From the NCBI GenBank assembly GCA_965216535.1, contig OZ244175.1, positions 992,001 to 1,056,000 on the forward strand: 64,000 nucleotides of DNA, read 5' to 3'. The notes beneath the pieces are model-generated. The model worked only from the letters and a program-made list of their open reading frames with translations. It was not told where the DNA came from and searched no databases. Origin of the DNA: Hoeflea_A sp965216535. GTDB lineage: Bacteria; Pseudomonadota; Alphaproteobacteria; Rhizobiales; Rhizobiaceae. Made by a program: the position numbers and the translations under genes. Positions 17,216 to 26,624 of this stretch are shown one piece after another (the first letter of the stretch is position 1; each line of letters begins with the position of its first letter).

Positions 17216-17411
17216 AGCACGATCCAAATTGAGGGAATGGTTATCAGGCCGTACACTTTTACAACTGCTACGAGGTGAGTGCGCAATACTGTCGTGAGTA
17301 ATGTTGACGGACCATTTTCCCCTTATACACCGCAATGCGCGAGAGGATCCGGATCTGTGCGGATTCTTATAGTTTGGTGGTTGGGATTTTTTGAAAAACC
17401 ATTACCAGATG

Positions 17412-18557
17412 TCAATCGCAACAGGCACGCACCATGTACGTGTTGCCGAAGGTGACGAAGGAATCTTCGGGAATGTACCCAGTGTTCTTTAGCTCAAGGT
17501 TCAATTCAATTGCCGCTGCTCTGTCCATTGGCTGGGCTACAGTGACCGCATACCAGCCATTTGTCGCTAGGTAGAGAGCCAAAGGAATGCGTGAGGAGCG
17601 AACGTAATGGACTGCTGCTTGGTAGTTGTCAAAGCTCTTGACCTGTATGTGACGCAAAAGGCCGGGTGAGTGGTCAAATTGATCGACGCGAACCCAAGTG
17701 TGATGCAAGTATCCCTTATGAAAGCCCGTTGAAACGAAGTACCATCGGCCTTCACTGCGAAGGATTTCGACCTTGGTTCCGTTTTTCAGACTGCCGAAAC
17801 TGGCGGATTGTTGGTTCGGGCCAGATTTGAGGTTCGCGACGCCTTTGGGATGTCTTAGTACACCCGTTCGGGCAACCCGTATGCGCTTATCAAATGTAGT
17901 TGGGCGTTCATGCTGTGGATTAACTTGTGATGGAGCTGGAGTTGCCGATGCTTTCGACTCCGATTGGGTGCCGGGGACTTGAGACGTTGTCAGGCCAAAT
18001 TCCGACATTTCGCGTTTGGATATATACCTGACATCGTCGGCGTCATATTTGAGTGCAAGCTTGAGCAGTCCGGGGTCTACTCCCATTTCGTCCATGTACT
18101 GAATGATCTCAGCAGTCATTTGCTGAACAGCGGACACTGCTGAGTTAACATCAACAGAATGATCGTCTGACAATGATGACTTGTGCACCCCTATAGCACC
18201 GGGCTGAGCGAAACGTTGCACACCGCCCATAAAGGCAAACGCACATGCGGAAATACATTCAGGCCCGCGTGGCTGAACGGTTGAGAGGTTCAGGTAGCGG
18301 ATCAGTCGACCTAGCTCCAAAGCCTTTGCGATGTTGCCGCCGACACTTTCGAAAGTAACTCCGAGAGGATCGTGTCGTTCAACTGTTCGAATAAAGTCTC
18401 CGAGATCATCGCCGAACTCAAATTCGCCGCTTACAATCACGTAACGGTTACCGTTTTCGGTAGTGTGCTCAAGGTAGGCGAGTTTTGAAACGCTCTTACC
18501 GGACAGGGACAAAAGCAGCATTACAGCGATACAGAAAGTACGAACAATTTGCAGCAT
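17412..18557 (-). CDS. Periplasmic ClpP-like (COG3904-type) protein with C-terminal SH3-like domain
   Basis: 381 residues. The signal segment IVRTFCIAVMLLLSLSG is followed by a crotonase/ClpP-like domain: VTFESVGGNIAKALELGRLIRYLNL, GPECISACAFAFMGG (putative nucleophile Ser) and GAIGVHKSS (His). After a low-complexity Ser/Pro linker comes an SH3_3-like region (VLRHPKGVANLKSGPNQQSAS, FGSLKNGTKVEILRSEGRWYFV), then an SPOR-like tail. Start ATG 18557 has GGGGTG upstream and begins the signal peptide; the in-frame extension to 18896 is unsupported. Base composition is clearly less GC-rich than the neighbours, suggesting transfer. Substrate unknown. Confidence 0.75.
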   Translation of the reverse strand: MLQIVRTFCIAVMLLLSLSGKSVSKLAYLEHTTENGNRYVIVSGEFEFGDDLGDFIRTVERHDPLGVTFESVGGNIAKALELGRLIRYLNLSTVQPRGPECISACAFAFMGGVQRFAQPGAIGVHKSSLSDDHSVDVNSAVSAVQQMTAEIIQYMDEMGVDPGLLKLALKYDADDVRYISKREMSEFGLTTSQVPGTQSESKASATPAPSQVNPQHERPTTFDKRIRVARTGVLRHPKGVANLKSGPNQQSASFGSLKNGTKVEILRSEGRWYFVSTGFHKGYLHHTWVRVDQFDHSPGLLRHIQVKSFDNYQAAVHYVRSSRIPLALYLATNGWYAVTVAQPMDRAAAIELNLELKNTGYIPEDSFVTFGNTYMVRACCD

Positions 18558-19041
18558 GACACCCCAAACCTGCCGCGACGGTCGCATTATGCTGCAAAAG
18601 GGTGCAATTCCGCAACTGTTGGTAGATGGAGGCTTGCCAAATAAACGGTTTCTGTCTTTTGGTTTGTGTAGCTGGAAATGACTATGGTTTAGAGTGCGTG
18701 CAAATTGCCTTCCACGTCTTCTATTGGTCCTCGCGCCTTGGCTCAGTGCAATGACACAAGCTCGATCAGTCCTCTCCCGAGACAATCTGATCGTTGGCCG
18801 AGGTGCGCCTTGCGTGAAACCGACGACCCAGCAGGCACCAGTCTTTTGGGGATCTGTTTCGTATTTTGTGAATCTGGGTGACGTCCGAAAATGCATGGAC
18901 GACGAGGGTAGCTATGCCCGTCTCATCTTGCGGTTCTGCGTATGTTGACGATTTTCGCACAGGGGGGGCCTCCTCAGAGCATGACCAGCGCAGTGACATG
19001 GCCTTATTGACCAAGCAGCTGTAAAAAGCGCATTGCGTGAA
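18558..19041. other. Gene-poor intergenic stretch
   Basis: 484 bases between the COG3904-type gene and the oxidoreductase. The short frames here are Arg/Cys-rich and lack ribosome-binding sites or family resemblance. I see no RNA gene, repeat or convincing remnant. It should hold the promoter of the gene ending at 17412, near its right-hand start at 18557. Confidence 0.5.
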
Positions 19042-20046
19042 CTACAACCGGATCATCAACTTTCCGGAGTTCTCTCCCGCATAGAGCCGGGCGATCGCGC
19101 CGGGGGCCTGTTCGATGCCGTCGAGAAAATCCTCGCGATACTTCAGCTTGCCGTCGCGCACCCATTGTCCCAGTTCAGCCCGCGCCCGGTCATATTCAGC
19201 GGCCCAGTCGAAGACCAGGATGCCCTGCACCGTGGCGCGTTTGGTGAGGATGTGGCGCTCCATCCGGTCGCCCTGGGGCCAGGGATCCCAGGTTGAATTG
19301 GCGGCGGTGCCGCAGATCACCACGCGGGCCTTGATGTTGAGTTGCCTGTAGACCGTGTCGGAAATCGCGCCGCCGGTGTTGTCGAAATAGACATCAATGC
19401 CGTCCGGGCAGGCTTCTGCCAGGGCTGCGCCCAAATCGCCTTCGCGATAGGAAACGGCTGCGTCGTAACCGAACTCATCGCGGCATTGCGCCTGCTTCTG
19501 TGCACTGGAGGTGATGCCGGCCGTGCGACATCCCTTGATCTTGGCGATCTGGCCGACGGCACTTCCCACGGCTCCGGCGGCCGTCGACACGACAACGGTT
19601 TCGCCTTCCTTGGGACGGCCCGCTTCAAGCAGCCCGAAATAGGCGGTGATCCCGTTGAGCCCCAGAATGCCCAGAGACAGCGAGGCCGGTCCCGATGAAG
19701 GATCATGGGGGAACCAGATATTGTCCTTGTTTGCGATGGCATAGTCCTGCCAGCCGAACAGCCCGCACAGCAGCGTGCCTTCCGGGTGGTCCGGGTTCTT
19801 CGAAGCGATAACTTCACCGACGGCAATCGAGCGCATCACGCCGTCAATCGGCACCGGCTCGGAATAGTTCGCCACAGCGCTCACCCAGCCCCGCATGGCG
19901 GGGTCGACGCTCAGGAACTGGTTTTTGACCAACACTTCACCGTCACCCGGTTCCGGGATCGCGCCATCTTGGAGCGCGAAATTCTCCGCTTGCGGGATTG
20001 CCTCGGGCCGGGAGGTCAGGATGACCTGTCGGTTGATGTTTGTCAT
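19042..20046 (-). CDS. NADP-dependent medium-chain oxidoreductase (CurA/PTGR-like)
   Basis: 334 residues of the zinc-free MDR leukotriene B4 dehydrogenase / CurA group, which reduces enones such as curcumin or 2-alkenals. It begins NRQVILTSRPEAIPQAENFALQ and has FLSVDPAMRGWVS (~50). The nucleotide-binding GAAGAVGSAVGQIAKIKGCR lies near 155. YFDNTGGAISDTVYRQL and RVVICGTAANS follow. No zinc ligands are expected in this family. It is separated by 67 bases from the LysR gene that reads in the same direction. Confidence 0.9.
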   Translation of the reverse strand: MTNINRQVILTSRPEAIPQAENFALQDGAIPEPGDGEVLVKNQFLSVDPAMRGWVSAVANYSEPVPIDGVMRSIAVGEVIASKNPDHPEGTLLCGLFGWQDYAIANKDNIWFPHDPSSGPASLSLGILGLNGITAYFGLLEAGRPKEGETVVVSTAAGAVGSAVGQIAKIKGCRTAGITSSAQKQAQCRDEFGYDAAVSYREGDLGAALAEACPDGIDVYFDNTGGAISDTVYRQLNIKARVVICGTAANSTWDPWPQGDRMERHILTKRATVQGILVFDWAAEYDRARAELGQWVRDGKLKYREDFLDGIEQAPGAIARLYAGENSGKLMIRL

Positions 20047-20113
20047 GACGCTGCCTCTCCGACCGTTGCAATGCGGACGCTATCTTCGGCGAAATCCGAT
20101 TGCAAGGCAGGCT

Positions 20114-21028
20114 CTAATCCCGCTGCATTTTGCACAATTCCGATTGAGCTCGAACCCAGTCGCAGAACGCCCTGCCGTCCGGCCTGCCGGCGGTTCGGTC
20201 GATCAGGTAGAAGCATTCGCGATCGGCCTGCGGAAAGCCTTCGATGATTTTCAATGAGCCATCAGCGACGTAGGAATCGACCAGCGGAAAGCCGGCGAGC
20301 GCGACGCCCTGGCCTTCGAGTGCCGCCTGCAACATGGTGATGTAGGTGTTGACCACGACACCGGTCTTTTCCGCCGGCGCGGGCAGGCCAAGTTCCTGGA
20401 ACCAGAAGGGCCAGCGGGCGAATGCCCGATAGGAACCTGAGAGGTGCAGCAACTGCTCGTCGAGCAGGTCGGCGGGGCTGGAGAGCTTTGTCTTCGGCAG
20501 ATACTTCGGGCTGTAGACCGCGTAGAGCCGTTCCCGAAACAGGTTGGTCACGTTGTCGCCGGAAGGCGCGAGATCCGTATAGCGGATCGCAACGTCGATG
20601 CTCTCGGCTTCAAGGTCGAGATAGCGGTCGGTGACGACCAGATTGAGTTCGACTTCCGGGTGTTTCGCGCCGAAGTCGATGAGCCGTGGCATCAGCCAAT
20701 AGGTTGCGAAGGCCGTTGTCGTCGTGACCGACAGGCGGTGGTCGCCGGCCTCCCGACGGATTTGCTGTAGCGAATTGGCAATGGCTACAAGCGCCGGATT
20801 CACAGCAGCTTCCAGCTGTCTTCCCGCCTGCGTCAGCGTGACTTTCCGGTGATCGCGCCGAAACAACTTGGTTCCGAGAGCTGCTTCCAGTTCAGCGATC
20901 TGGCGGCTGACGGATACCCTGGTGATGCCGAGATCTTCGGCTGCCCTGGAGAAGTTGTCCGATCGTGTCACTGCTTCGAAGATGATCAGAGCCGGCAGGT
21001 TAGACAGCTCTTTGCGCAGATTTGCCAT
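20114..21028 (-). CDS. LysR-family regulator, likely of the choline-sulfate locus
   Basis: 304 residues. The N-terminal winged HTH reads LPALIIFEAVTRSDNFSRAAEDLGITRVSVSRQIAELEAALG, followed by a LysR effector domain (LSVTTTTAFATYWLMPRL; YTDLAPSGD). It is divergent from the ProX-like gene at 21154 across 125 bases, the classic LysR layout, and betC-like sits at the end of that divergent operon. A TIGR-type choline-sulfate LysR is therefore likely. Start ATG 21028 opens directly into the HTH; the in-frame ATG at 21154 would run through the intergenic region. Confidence 0.88.
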   Translation of the reverse strand: MANLRKELSNLPALIIFEAVTRSDNFSRAAEDLGITRVSVSRQIAELEAALGTKLFRRDHRKVTLTQAGRQLEAAVNPALVAIANSLQQIRREAGDHRLSVTTTTAFATYWLMPRLIDFGAKHPEVELNLVVTDRYLDLEAESIDVAIRYTDLAPSGDNVTNLFRERLYAVYSPKYLPKTKLSSPADLLDEQLLHLSGSYRAFARWPFWFQELGLPAPAEKTGVVVNTYITMLQAALEGQGVALAGFPLVDSYVADGSLKIIEGFPQADRECFYLIDRTAGRPDGRAFCDWVRAQSELCKMQRD

Positions 21029-21153
21029 AACGCTCTGGTTAACATAACGCAAAGCATTTTGGAACTTCACAGCCGGGACATTCGGAGTAGGCTTGGACGA
21101 GCGAGGACAAGAACGCCAACAAGGCGCGGTCGCCCGAAAGCAGGGAGCAGGCA

Positions 21154-22152
21154 ATGAAAACCAGACATCTCATCACCACCACAGCGTTGATGGTGGCACT
21201 GTCCACCGCAGGAGCCCTGGCCGACAGCATGCCGGGCAAGGGCAAATCCGTATCACCGATCAAGGGATCCCCGGCCAATGCCTGGTTCCAGCACATGGTC
21301 GTTCAACTGGGGTTGGAAAAACTCGGTTACGACGTGCAGGAAACGCTGGAGGCCGATTTCCCGGCCTTGCACCTGGCCGTAAGTTCAGGTGACGCCGACT
21401 ATACGGTCAATCACTGGCGTCCGCTGCACAACAGCTTTTTCGACAAATCCGGCGGCGACGGTACGATGACCCGGGTCAAAGCCGTGATCACCGGTGCCGG
21501 CCAGGGCTACTACATCGACAAGAAGACCGCCGAGCAGCACGGTATCAATAGCATCGACCAGTTGAAGGACCCGGCCGTTGCCGCGTTGTTCGACAGCGAC
21601 GGAGATGGAAAGGCCAACCTGTCCGGCTGCAATCCGGGCTGGGGCTGCGAACTGGTGATCGAACACCATCTCGACACCTATGGTCTTCGCGACAGCGTCG
21701 AACACGATCAGGGCAGCTACTTCGCCATCATGGCGGACACGATCACCCGCTACAACGAGGGCGCGCCGATCATCTACTACACCTGGGTGCCGAACTGGAT
21801 CAGTGACGTGCTGGTGCCGGGTACCGACGTCATGCCCATCAACGTGCCGTTTTCCGCATTGCCCAACAATCCGGGCGCTGACACCAGCCAGCCCGACGGA
21901 TCGAACCCGGGCTTTGCGGTGAATGATGTCTACGTCGTTGCCAACAACGACTTCCTTGAAGATAACCCGGCCGCGGCGAAGCTGTTCGAGCTGATGGATA
22001 TTCCGATCGGCGCCGTCAATGCGGCCCAGGTGAAGATCCGCGATGGCGAGAACACCGTGGAAGATTTTCGCCGGCATGCGGAAGAATGGGTCGCCGCCAA
22101 CCAGGAACAGTTCGACGCGTGGGTCGCGGAAGCCGCAAAGGCTGGTAATTAG
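21154..22152 (+). CDS. proX: Glycine betaine/choline-type ABC transporter, substrate-binding protein
   Basis: 332-residue periplasmic binding protein with a signal peptide ending ALA-DS. The OpuAC/ProX fold is seen in ANAWFQHMVVQLGLEKLGYDV, DYTVNHWRPLHNSFFDKSGGDG, GCNPGWGCELVIEHHLDTYGL and YYTWVPNWISDVLVPG. The aromatic residues in these last segments usually cage quaternary ammonium groups. It is first of four same-strand genes (proX, proV, proW, betC-like) and starts 125 bases from the divergent LysR. Whether it binds glycine betaine, proline betaine or choline-O-sulfate cannot be told from sequence. Confidence 0.9.
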   Translation: MKTRHLITTTALMVALSTAGALADSMPGKGKSVSPIKGSPANAWFQHMVVQLGLEKLGYDVQETLEADFPALHLAVSSGDADYTVNHWRPLHNSFFDKSGGDGTMTRVKAVITGAGQGYYIDKKTAEQHGINSIDQLKDPAVAALFDSDGDGKANLSGCNPGWGCELVIEHHLDTYGLRDSVEHDQGSYFAIMADTITRYNEGAPIIYYTWVPNWISDVLVPGTDVMPINVPFSALPNNPGADTSQPDGSNPGFAVNDVYVVANNDFLEDNPAAAKLFELMDIPIGAVNAAQVKIRDGENTVEDFRRHAEEWVAANQEQFDAWVAEAAKAGN

Positions 22153-22217
22153 TCCTCCCGACTGGGGATGCGGCGCAGGCCGTCGCGTCCCCCCTTTGAA
22201 CGCCAGGGAGCACTGTC

Positions 22218-23237
22218 ATGACTTCACCGCAGATCGAATGTCGCAACCTCTGGAAGATCTATGGAGGCAAGGCGGACGCGGCCCTGGAGGCCGTCCGCAA
22301 GGATAATCTCAGCAAGGAAGAGGTTCGCGACCGGTTCGGGTGTGTACTCGGCGTGCGCGACGTCAGCTTCTCGGTCAACGAGGGCGAAATCTTCTGCATC
22401 ATGGGGCTTTCGGGCTCCGGCAAGTCGACCCTGGTGCGCCACGTCAACCGGTTGATCGAGCCGACCGCCGGGGAAATCCATGTCGCCGGTCGGCGGGTCG
22501 ACACCATGGGCGAAACCGAACTGCGCCAGTTGCGGGCGGAAACCATCGGCATGGTGTTCCAGCACATGGCGCTGTGGCCGCATCGGACGCTCGGCGACAA
22601 TGTCGGCTTTGGCCTCGAAGTGCGGGACGTGTCGGCCGAGCAGCGCCGTGCGGCGGCCGAAACGGCCCTCGCGGCGATGGATCTCGGCGGCTGGATCGAC
22701 CACTATCCCGATCAACTGTCCGGCGGCATGCAGCAGCGTGTGGGTCTGGCACGGGCGCTGGCCGCCGACCCGGATATCCTGCTGATGGATGAGCCGTTTT
22801 CGGCGCTGGATCCGCTGATCCGCCGTCAGTTGCAGGACCAGTTCCTCAACCTGTCGGCAAAGCTCAAGAAGACGACGCTGTTCATTACCCACGACCTCGA
22901 CGAGGCCATCCGCATGGGCGACCACATCGCCATCATGAATGATGGGGAAATCGTGCAGATCGGCACGCCCGAAGAGATCGTGACCAATCCGCGCGACGAT
23001 TACGTGGCGGAATTCGTCAAGGGCATCTCCCGGGTCGGCCTGGTGCGGGCCCACAGCATCATGTCGCCGCTCAACGGTCAGCCAGCGAGTGATCGCACCG
23101 TGCGCACCGACAGCGAGCTCGGCGAGATCATCGACTGTTTCATGGAAGATCAATCACCGGTCACGGTGGTCGATCCCGATCAGACAGCGGTTGGACAGAT
23201 CAATATCAAATCGGCGCTGGCGGCGCTGAGAGGCTAG
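22218..23237 (+). CDS. proV: Glycine betaine/proline-type ABC transporter ATPase
   Basis: 339 residues of the ProV/OpuAA type. Order: Walker A GLSGSGKSTL (~75), Q-loop FQHMALWPHRT, signature LSGGMQQRVGLARAL, Walker B ILLMDEPFSALDPL, switch THDLDEA. The N-terminal QIECRNLWKIYGGKADAA extension and the C-terminal region after YVAEFVKG (CBS-like remnant; GEIIDCFMEDQSPVTVVD) are usual for osmoprotectant importers. It lies 65 bases after proX and 10 bases before the permease. Confidence 0.93.
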   Translation: MTSPQIECRNLWKIYGGKADAALEAVRKDNLSKEEVRDRFGCVLGVRDVSFSVNEGEIFCIMGLSGSGKSTLVRHVNRLIEPTAGEIHVAGRRVDTMGETELRQLRAETIGMVFQHMALWPHRTLGDNVGFGLEVRDVSAEQRRAAAETALAAMDLGGWIDHYPDQLSGGMQQRVGLARALAADPDILLMDEPFSALDPLIRRQLQDQFLNLSAKLKKTTLFITHDLDEAIRMGDHIAIMNDGEIVQIGTPEEIVTNPRDDYVAEFVKGISRVGLVRAHSIMSPLNGQPASDRTVRTDSELGEIIDCFMEDQSPVTVVDPDQTAVGQINIKSALAALRG

Positions 23238-23247
23238 GAGACGGGCG

Positions 23248-24171
23248 GTGGATTTTCTGAACGTATTCCAGGAAGAGCGGATTCCGGTCGGAACCTGGGT
23301 CGACCAGCTTCTGCAGTGGGTGGTGGCAAACTTCCGTTTCATCTTCCAAGCCATCAAGACCCCTTTCGACATCGTGCTGACCGGGTTGGAGGACGTGCTG
23401 ACCGGGACGCCGGACCTGATCATGCTGGTCATCATCGTTCTGGTCGCCTGGCAGGCAGGCGGACGCCGGCTGGCGGCGATCTCCGCGGCCTGCATGATCG
23501 CCATCGGCTTGATGGGCGCGTGGGTGGAAAGCATGACCACGCTGTCGATCGTTCTGACCTGCGTGGTGTTCTGTTCGCTGATCGGCATTCCGCTCGGCGT
23601 GGTTGCCGCCAAGAACGACCGGTTCTGGCAGGTCCTGCAGCCGGTGCTCGACCTGATGCAGACCATTCCGTCCTTCGTCTATCTGGTGCCCATCGTCATG
23701 CTGTTCAGCATCGGCAATGTTTCCGGCGTGATCGTCACGTTTATCTATGCCCTGCCGCCGGTGGTCCGGCTGACCAATCTGGGCATTCGACAGGTGCGGC
23801 CCGACATGGTGGAAGCAGCGCGCGCGTTCGGCGCCAGCAAGCGGCAGACGCTCTACAAGATCGAGCTGCCGCTGGCCATGCCGACCATCATGGCCGGAGT
23901 CAACCAGACCATCATGATGGCACTGTCGATGGTGGTGGTCTCGTCGATGATCTCGGTGACAGGTCTCGGTCAGATGGTGCTGCGCGGCATCGGACGGCTC
24001 GATATGGGACTGGCGACGGTCGGCGGTCTCGGCATCGTGTTTCTAGCCATCGTCATCGACCGGGTCTCGCAGAGTTTCGGAGTCTCGTCACGCGATCGCG
24101 GCCACAAGAAGTGGTACGAAACCGGGCCGATCGGGCTGCTGATGTCGCTCGCGGCACGGGGTAGCCGATGA
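23248..24171 (+). CDS. proW: Glycine betaine/proline-type ABC transporter permease
   Basis: 307 residues from GTG 23248, preceded by AGGAG at 23236-23240. About 6 membrane segments are present. The BPD_transp_1 core contains LDLMQTIPSFVYLVPIVMLFSIGNVSGV and the EAA loop MVEAARAFGASKRQTLYKIELPLAMPTI, which docks on the ATPase. The stop overlaps the sulfatase start (ATGA, 24168-24171), which firmly links transport and sulfatase expression. Confidence 0.92.
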   Translation: MDFLNVFQEERIPVGTWVDQLLQWVVANFRFIFQAIKTPFDIVLTGLEDVLTGTPDLIMLVIIVLVAWQAGGRRLAAISAACMIAIGLMGAWVESMTTLSIVLTCVVFCSLIGIPLGVVAAKNDRFWQVLQPVLDLMQTIPSFVYLVPIVMLFSIGNVSGVIVTFIYALPPVVRLTNLGIRQVRPDMVEAARAFGASKRQTLYKIELPLAMPTIMAGVNQTIMMALSMVVVSSMISVTGLGQMVLRGIGRLDMGLATVGGLGIVFLAIVIDRVSQSFGVSSRDRGHKKWYETGPIGLLMSLAARGSR

Positions 24172-25682
24172 CTCCGAACATTCTGTTCTTCCAGGTCGAT
24201 CAACTGGCAGCGTCCTCGCTGGCGCCCTACGGTGATCCGGTCTGCATTGCCCCGACGCTCGACCGGCTGGCTGAAAACGGCGTGGTCTTCGAAAACGCCT
24301 ATTGCAATTTTCCGCTGTGTGCGCCGTCGCGGTTTTCGATGGCGACGGGACAGCTCGCCTCCACCGTCGGTGCCTATGACAATGCCGCGGATTTCTCCGC
24401 CGCCATTCCGACCTATGCCCACTATCTCAGAAGTCTCGGTTACCAGACGAGCCTGTCCGGCAAGATGCACTTCATCGGCCCGGACCAGTTTCACGGGTTT
24501 GAAAAACGCCTGACGGCGGACCTTTACCCAACCGATTTCAGCTGGGTTCCAAGCTGGGGCAACGAGGGTAAGCGCGACACGAACGACCAGCGCGGTGTTC
24601 TCACCTCGGGGATCTGCGAGCGCAGCGTCCAGATCGATTACGACGAGGAGGTCACGTTCAAGGCCATCCAGAACATCTACGACCTGGCGCGTTCGGACGA
24701 CAAACGACCCTTTTTCATGCAGGTGTCCTATACCCACCCGCACGAACCCTATCTCTGTCGCAAGGAATACTGGGACCTGTATGAAGGACAAGAGATCCCG
24801 CTGCCCCGTGTCGGCGCCCTGCCCGAAGGCGAGCATGACCCGCATTCGGTTCGATTGCTGGCCGATTTCGGCATGCTCAACGTGCAGTTCCGGGAGGAAG
24901 ACGTGTTGCGGGCCAGGCGGGCCTATTACGGCTCGATCAGCTATGTGGACCGGATGATCGGCCGGATCCTGGAGGCGCTGGCGGCCACCGGTGCCGCCGG
25001 CAATACCATCATCGTCTTCACATCGGATCACGGAGAAATGCTCGGCGAACGGGGCATGTGGTTCAAGAAGCACTTTTTCGAAAACTCCATGCGCATCCCG
25101 CTGATGATCCACGCACCGTGGATTGCGGCACAGCGTGTTTCCGAACTGGTTTCGCTTGTCGATCTGTTGCCGACCTTTAACGGGCTGGCGACGGGAAGCC
25201 CGTGGTCAGGTGCGGTGGAGGATCTCGAGGGAACGGACCTGACCGGCCTGTTCGGCCGGGCTGACCAACCCGCCGAGCGGGCGGTTCATGCCGAGTATCT
25301 TGCGGAATCGACACTGGCGCCGATGTTCATGATCCGTCGGGGAAAATACAAATTCATTTCCTGTTCGCAGGATCCGGACCTGCTGTTCGATCTCGAGGCC
25401 GATCCAAACGAAACGCGAAATGTTGCACAGGATCCGACCCTGAAGCCGATCGTCGATGCGTTTCGGGCCGAGGTGCTTGAAAAATGGCACGAAGCCGAGT
25501 TGAGCGACCGCATTCGACTGAGTCAGCGGCGCCGCGGGCTTATCCGAGAAGCCATGGGGCAGGGCCAGCCCAACCGGTGGAACCACGGTGAGGGACCCGG
25601 CGACAAGGTTCTGTGGTATCGCGGCGAGGGCAGCTACAACGAATGGGCGTTCGACTACCTTCCGGTCAGTTCCGACGCCTGA
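24168..25682 (+). CDS. betC: Choline-sulfatase-like enzyme
   Basis: 504-residue type I sulfatase. The N-terminus NILFFQVDQLAASSLAPYG supplies metal ligands, and CAPSRFSMATG (Cys51) is the C-x-P-S-R formylglycine motif. SGKMHFIGPDQ, TSDHGEMLGERGMWFKKHFFE and a C-terminal region with WNHGEGPGDKVLWYRGEGSYNEWAFDYLP complete the BetC signature. It would release choline from choline-O-sulfate, feeding betaine synthesis or sulfur supply. It is translationally coupled to the permease. No formylglycine-generating enzyme is in the window, so activation depends on a gene elsewhere. The symbol rests on motif and context, not assay. Confidence 0.85.
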   Translation: MTPNILFFQVDQLAASSLAPYGDPVCIAPTLDRLAENGVVFENAYCNFPLCAPSRFSMATGQLASTVGAYDNAADFSAAIPTYAHYLRSLGYQTSLSGKMHFIGPDQFHGFEKRLTADLYPTDFSWVPSWGNEGKRDTNDQRGVLTSGICERSVQIDYDEEVTFKAIQNIYDLARSDDKRPFFMQVSYTHPHEPYLCRKEYWDLYEGQEIPLPRVGALPEGEHDPHSVRLLADFGMLNVQFREEDVLRARRAYYGSISYVDRMIGRILEALAATGAAGNTIIVFTSDHGEMLGERGMWFKKHFFENSMRIPLMIHAPWIAAQRVSELVSLVDLLPTFNGLATGSPWSGAVEDLEGTDLTGLFGRADQPAERAVHAEYLAESTLAPMFMIRRGKYKFISCSQDPDLLFDLEADPNETRNVAQDPTLKPIVDAFRAEVLEKWHEAELSDRIRLSQRRRGLIREAMGQGQPNRWNHGEGPGDKVLWYRGEGSYNEWAFDYLPVSSDA

Positions 25683-25700
25683 TCGGCGCGTACTGACGAA

Positions 25701-26612
25701 CTACTGCCGCAGCGTCAGTGCGCCGGGCAGGATCTCGAACTCCGCTTTGAGGCATCCGGGCGATTCGCCATCGATATCGAGTGGCACGGCGTCTTCCGGA
25801 TCGACCGGTTCGGCGACAATCTTCCGACCACGCAATGCGGTCACCATCGGGTGGTTCATGTGGGCGCCGCGATAGACCAGTGACAGGTCCTTGACCATGG
25901 TCAGTTTTGAGCCGCCGCGAAGGACAACGATCTCGAACGCGCCGCTGTCGAGGCGGGCGTTGGGTGCGACCTGCATGCCGCCGCCGAAATAGCGGCCATT
26001 GGCGATCGCCGCCATGGCCAGGCTGACGGTGAAGGGTGGCTGGTCGTCGACCGTCAGGCGGACATCGGTGAAGCGGTAGCGTGCCAACGCCGACAACGTG
26101 GCGAGGTAGTAGGCCGCCTTGCCGGGGAGAAACCGGGTCGTGCGGGCCGCCGCCACGGCGCGGTCGACCTCGCCGGACAGGCCGAAGCTGGCAATGTTGA
26201 TGAAAAGGCGCGACACAGTTTGCCCGTTGTCGGCCCCAAACGTGACCCGGCCGAGGTCGATCTGTCGGGTGTCCGGGTTCAACAGGGAATCGCCGATTGA
26301 CAGGCTGCGGACGAAGTCGGCTCCGGTACCGGCTGCCAGGGCAGCGAAGGCACAGCTTTGCGAAACGGTTCCGTCCCGGGTGGCGAAACCGTTGACCGCC
26401 TCGTTCACGGTGCCGTCTCCCCCGACGGCGACGACCAGGCTCGCACCCTCGTCAATCGCGCGGCGTGCCATGTCGGTTGCCTCACCGGGTTTTCGGGTGA
26501 AGGCATGATCGAAGGTGCCGATCTGCTTCGTCAGCCTGTCGGCAATCGACGGCCAGAGCCGGCCCGTTCGACCGCGTCCTGCGCTGGGATTGACGATGAC
26601 GAAGCAGGGCAT
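25701..26612 (-). CDS. Diacylglycerol/lipid kinase family protein (YegS-like)
   Basis: 303 residues. The N-terminal FVIVNPSAGRGRTGRLWP and VVAVGGDGTVNEAVNGF carry the DAGK catalytic-domain GGDGT nucleotide motif. The later GMQVAPNARLDSGAFEIVVLRGGS is the second-domain pattern of YegS/DgkB-like lipid kinases. It acts on membrane lipids from the cytoplasm. It converges on betC-like and lies 12 bases downstream of the NodT-like gene, so it may be the tail of that minus-strand operon. Confidence 0.9.
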   Translation of the reverse strand: MPCFVIVNPSAGRGRTGRLWPSIADRLTKQIGTFDHAFTRKPGEATDMARRAIDEGASLVVAVGGDGTVNEAVNGFATRDGTVSQSCAFAALAAGTGADFVRSLSIGDSLLNPDTRQIDLGRVTFGADNGQTVSRLFINIASFGLSGEVDRAVAAARTTRFLPGKAAYYLATLSALARYRFTDVRLTVDDQPPFTVSLAMAAIANGRYFGGGMQVAPNARLDSGAFEIVVLRGGSKLTMVKDLSLVYRGAHMNHPMVTALRGRKIVAEPVDPEDAVPLDIDGESPGCLKAEFEILPGALTLRQ

Positions 26613-26624
26613 GCGCAGGATGGA

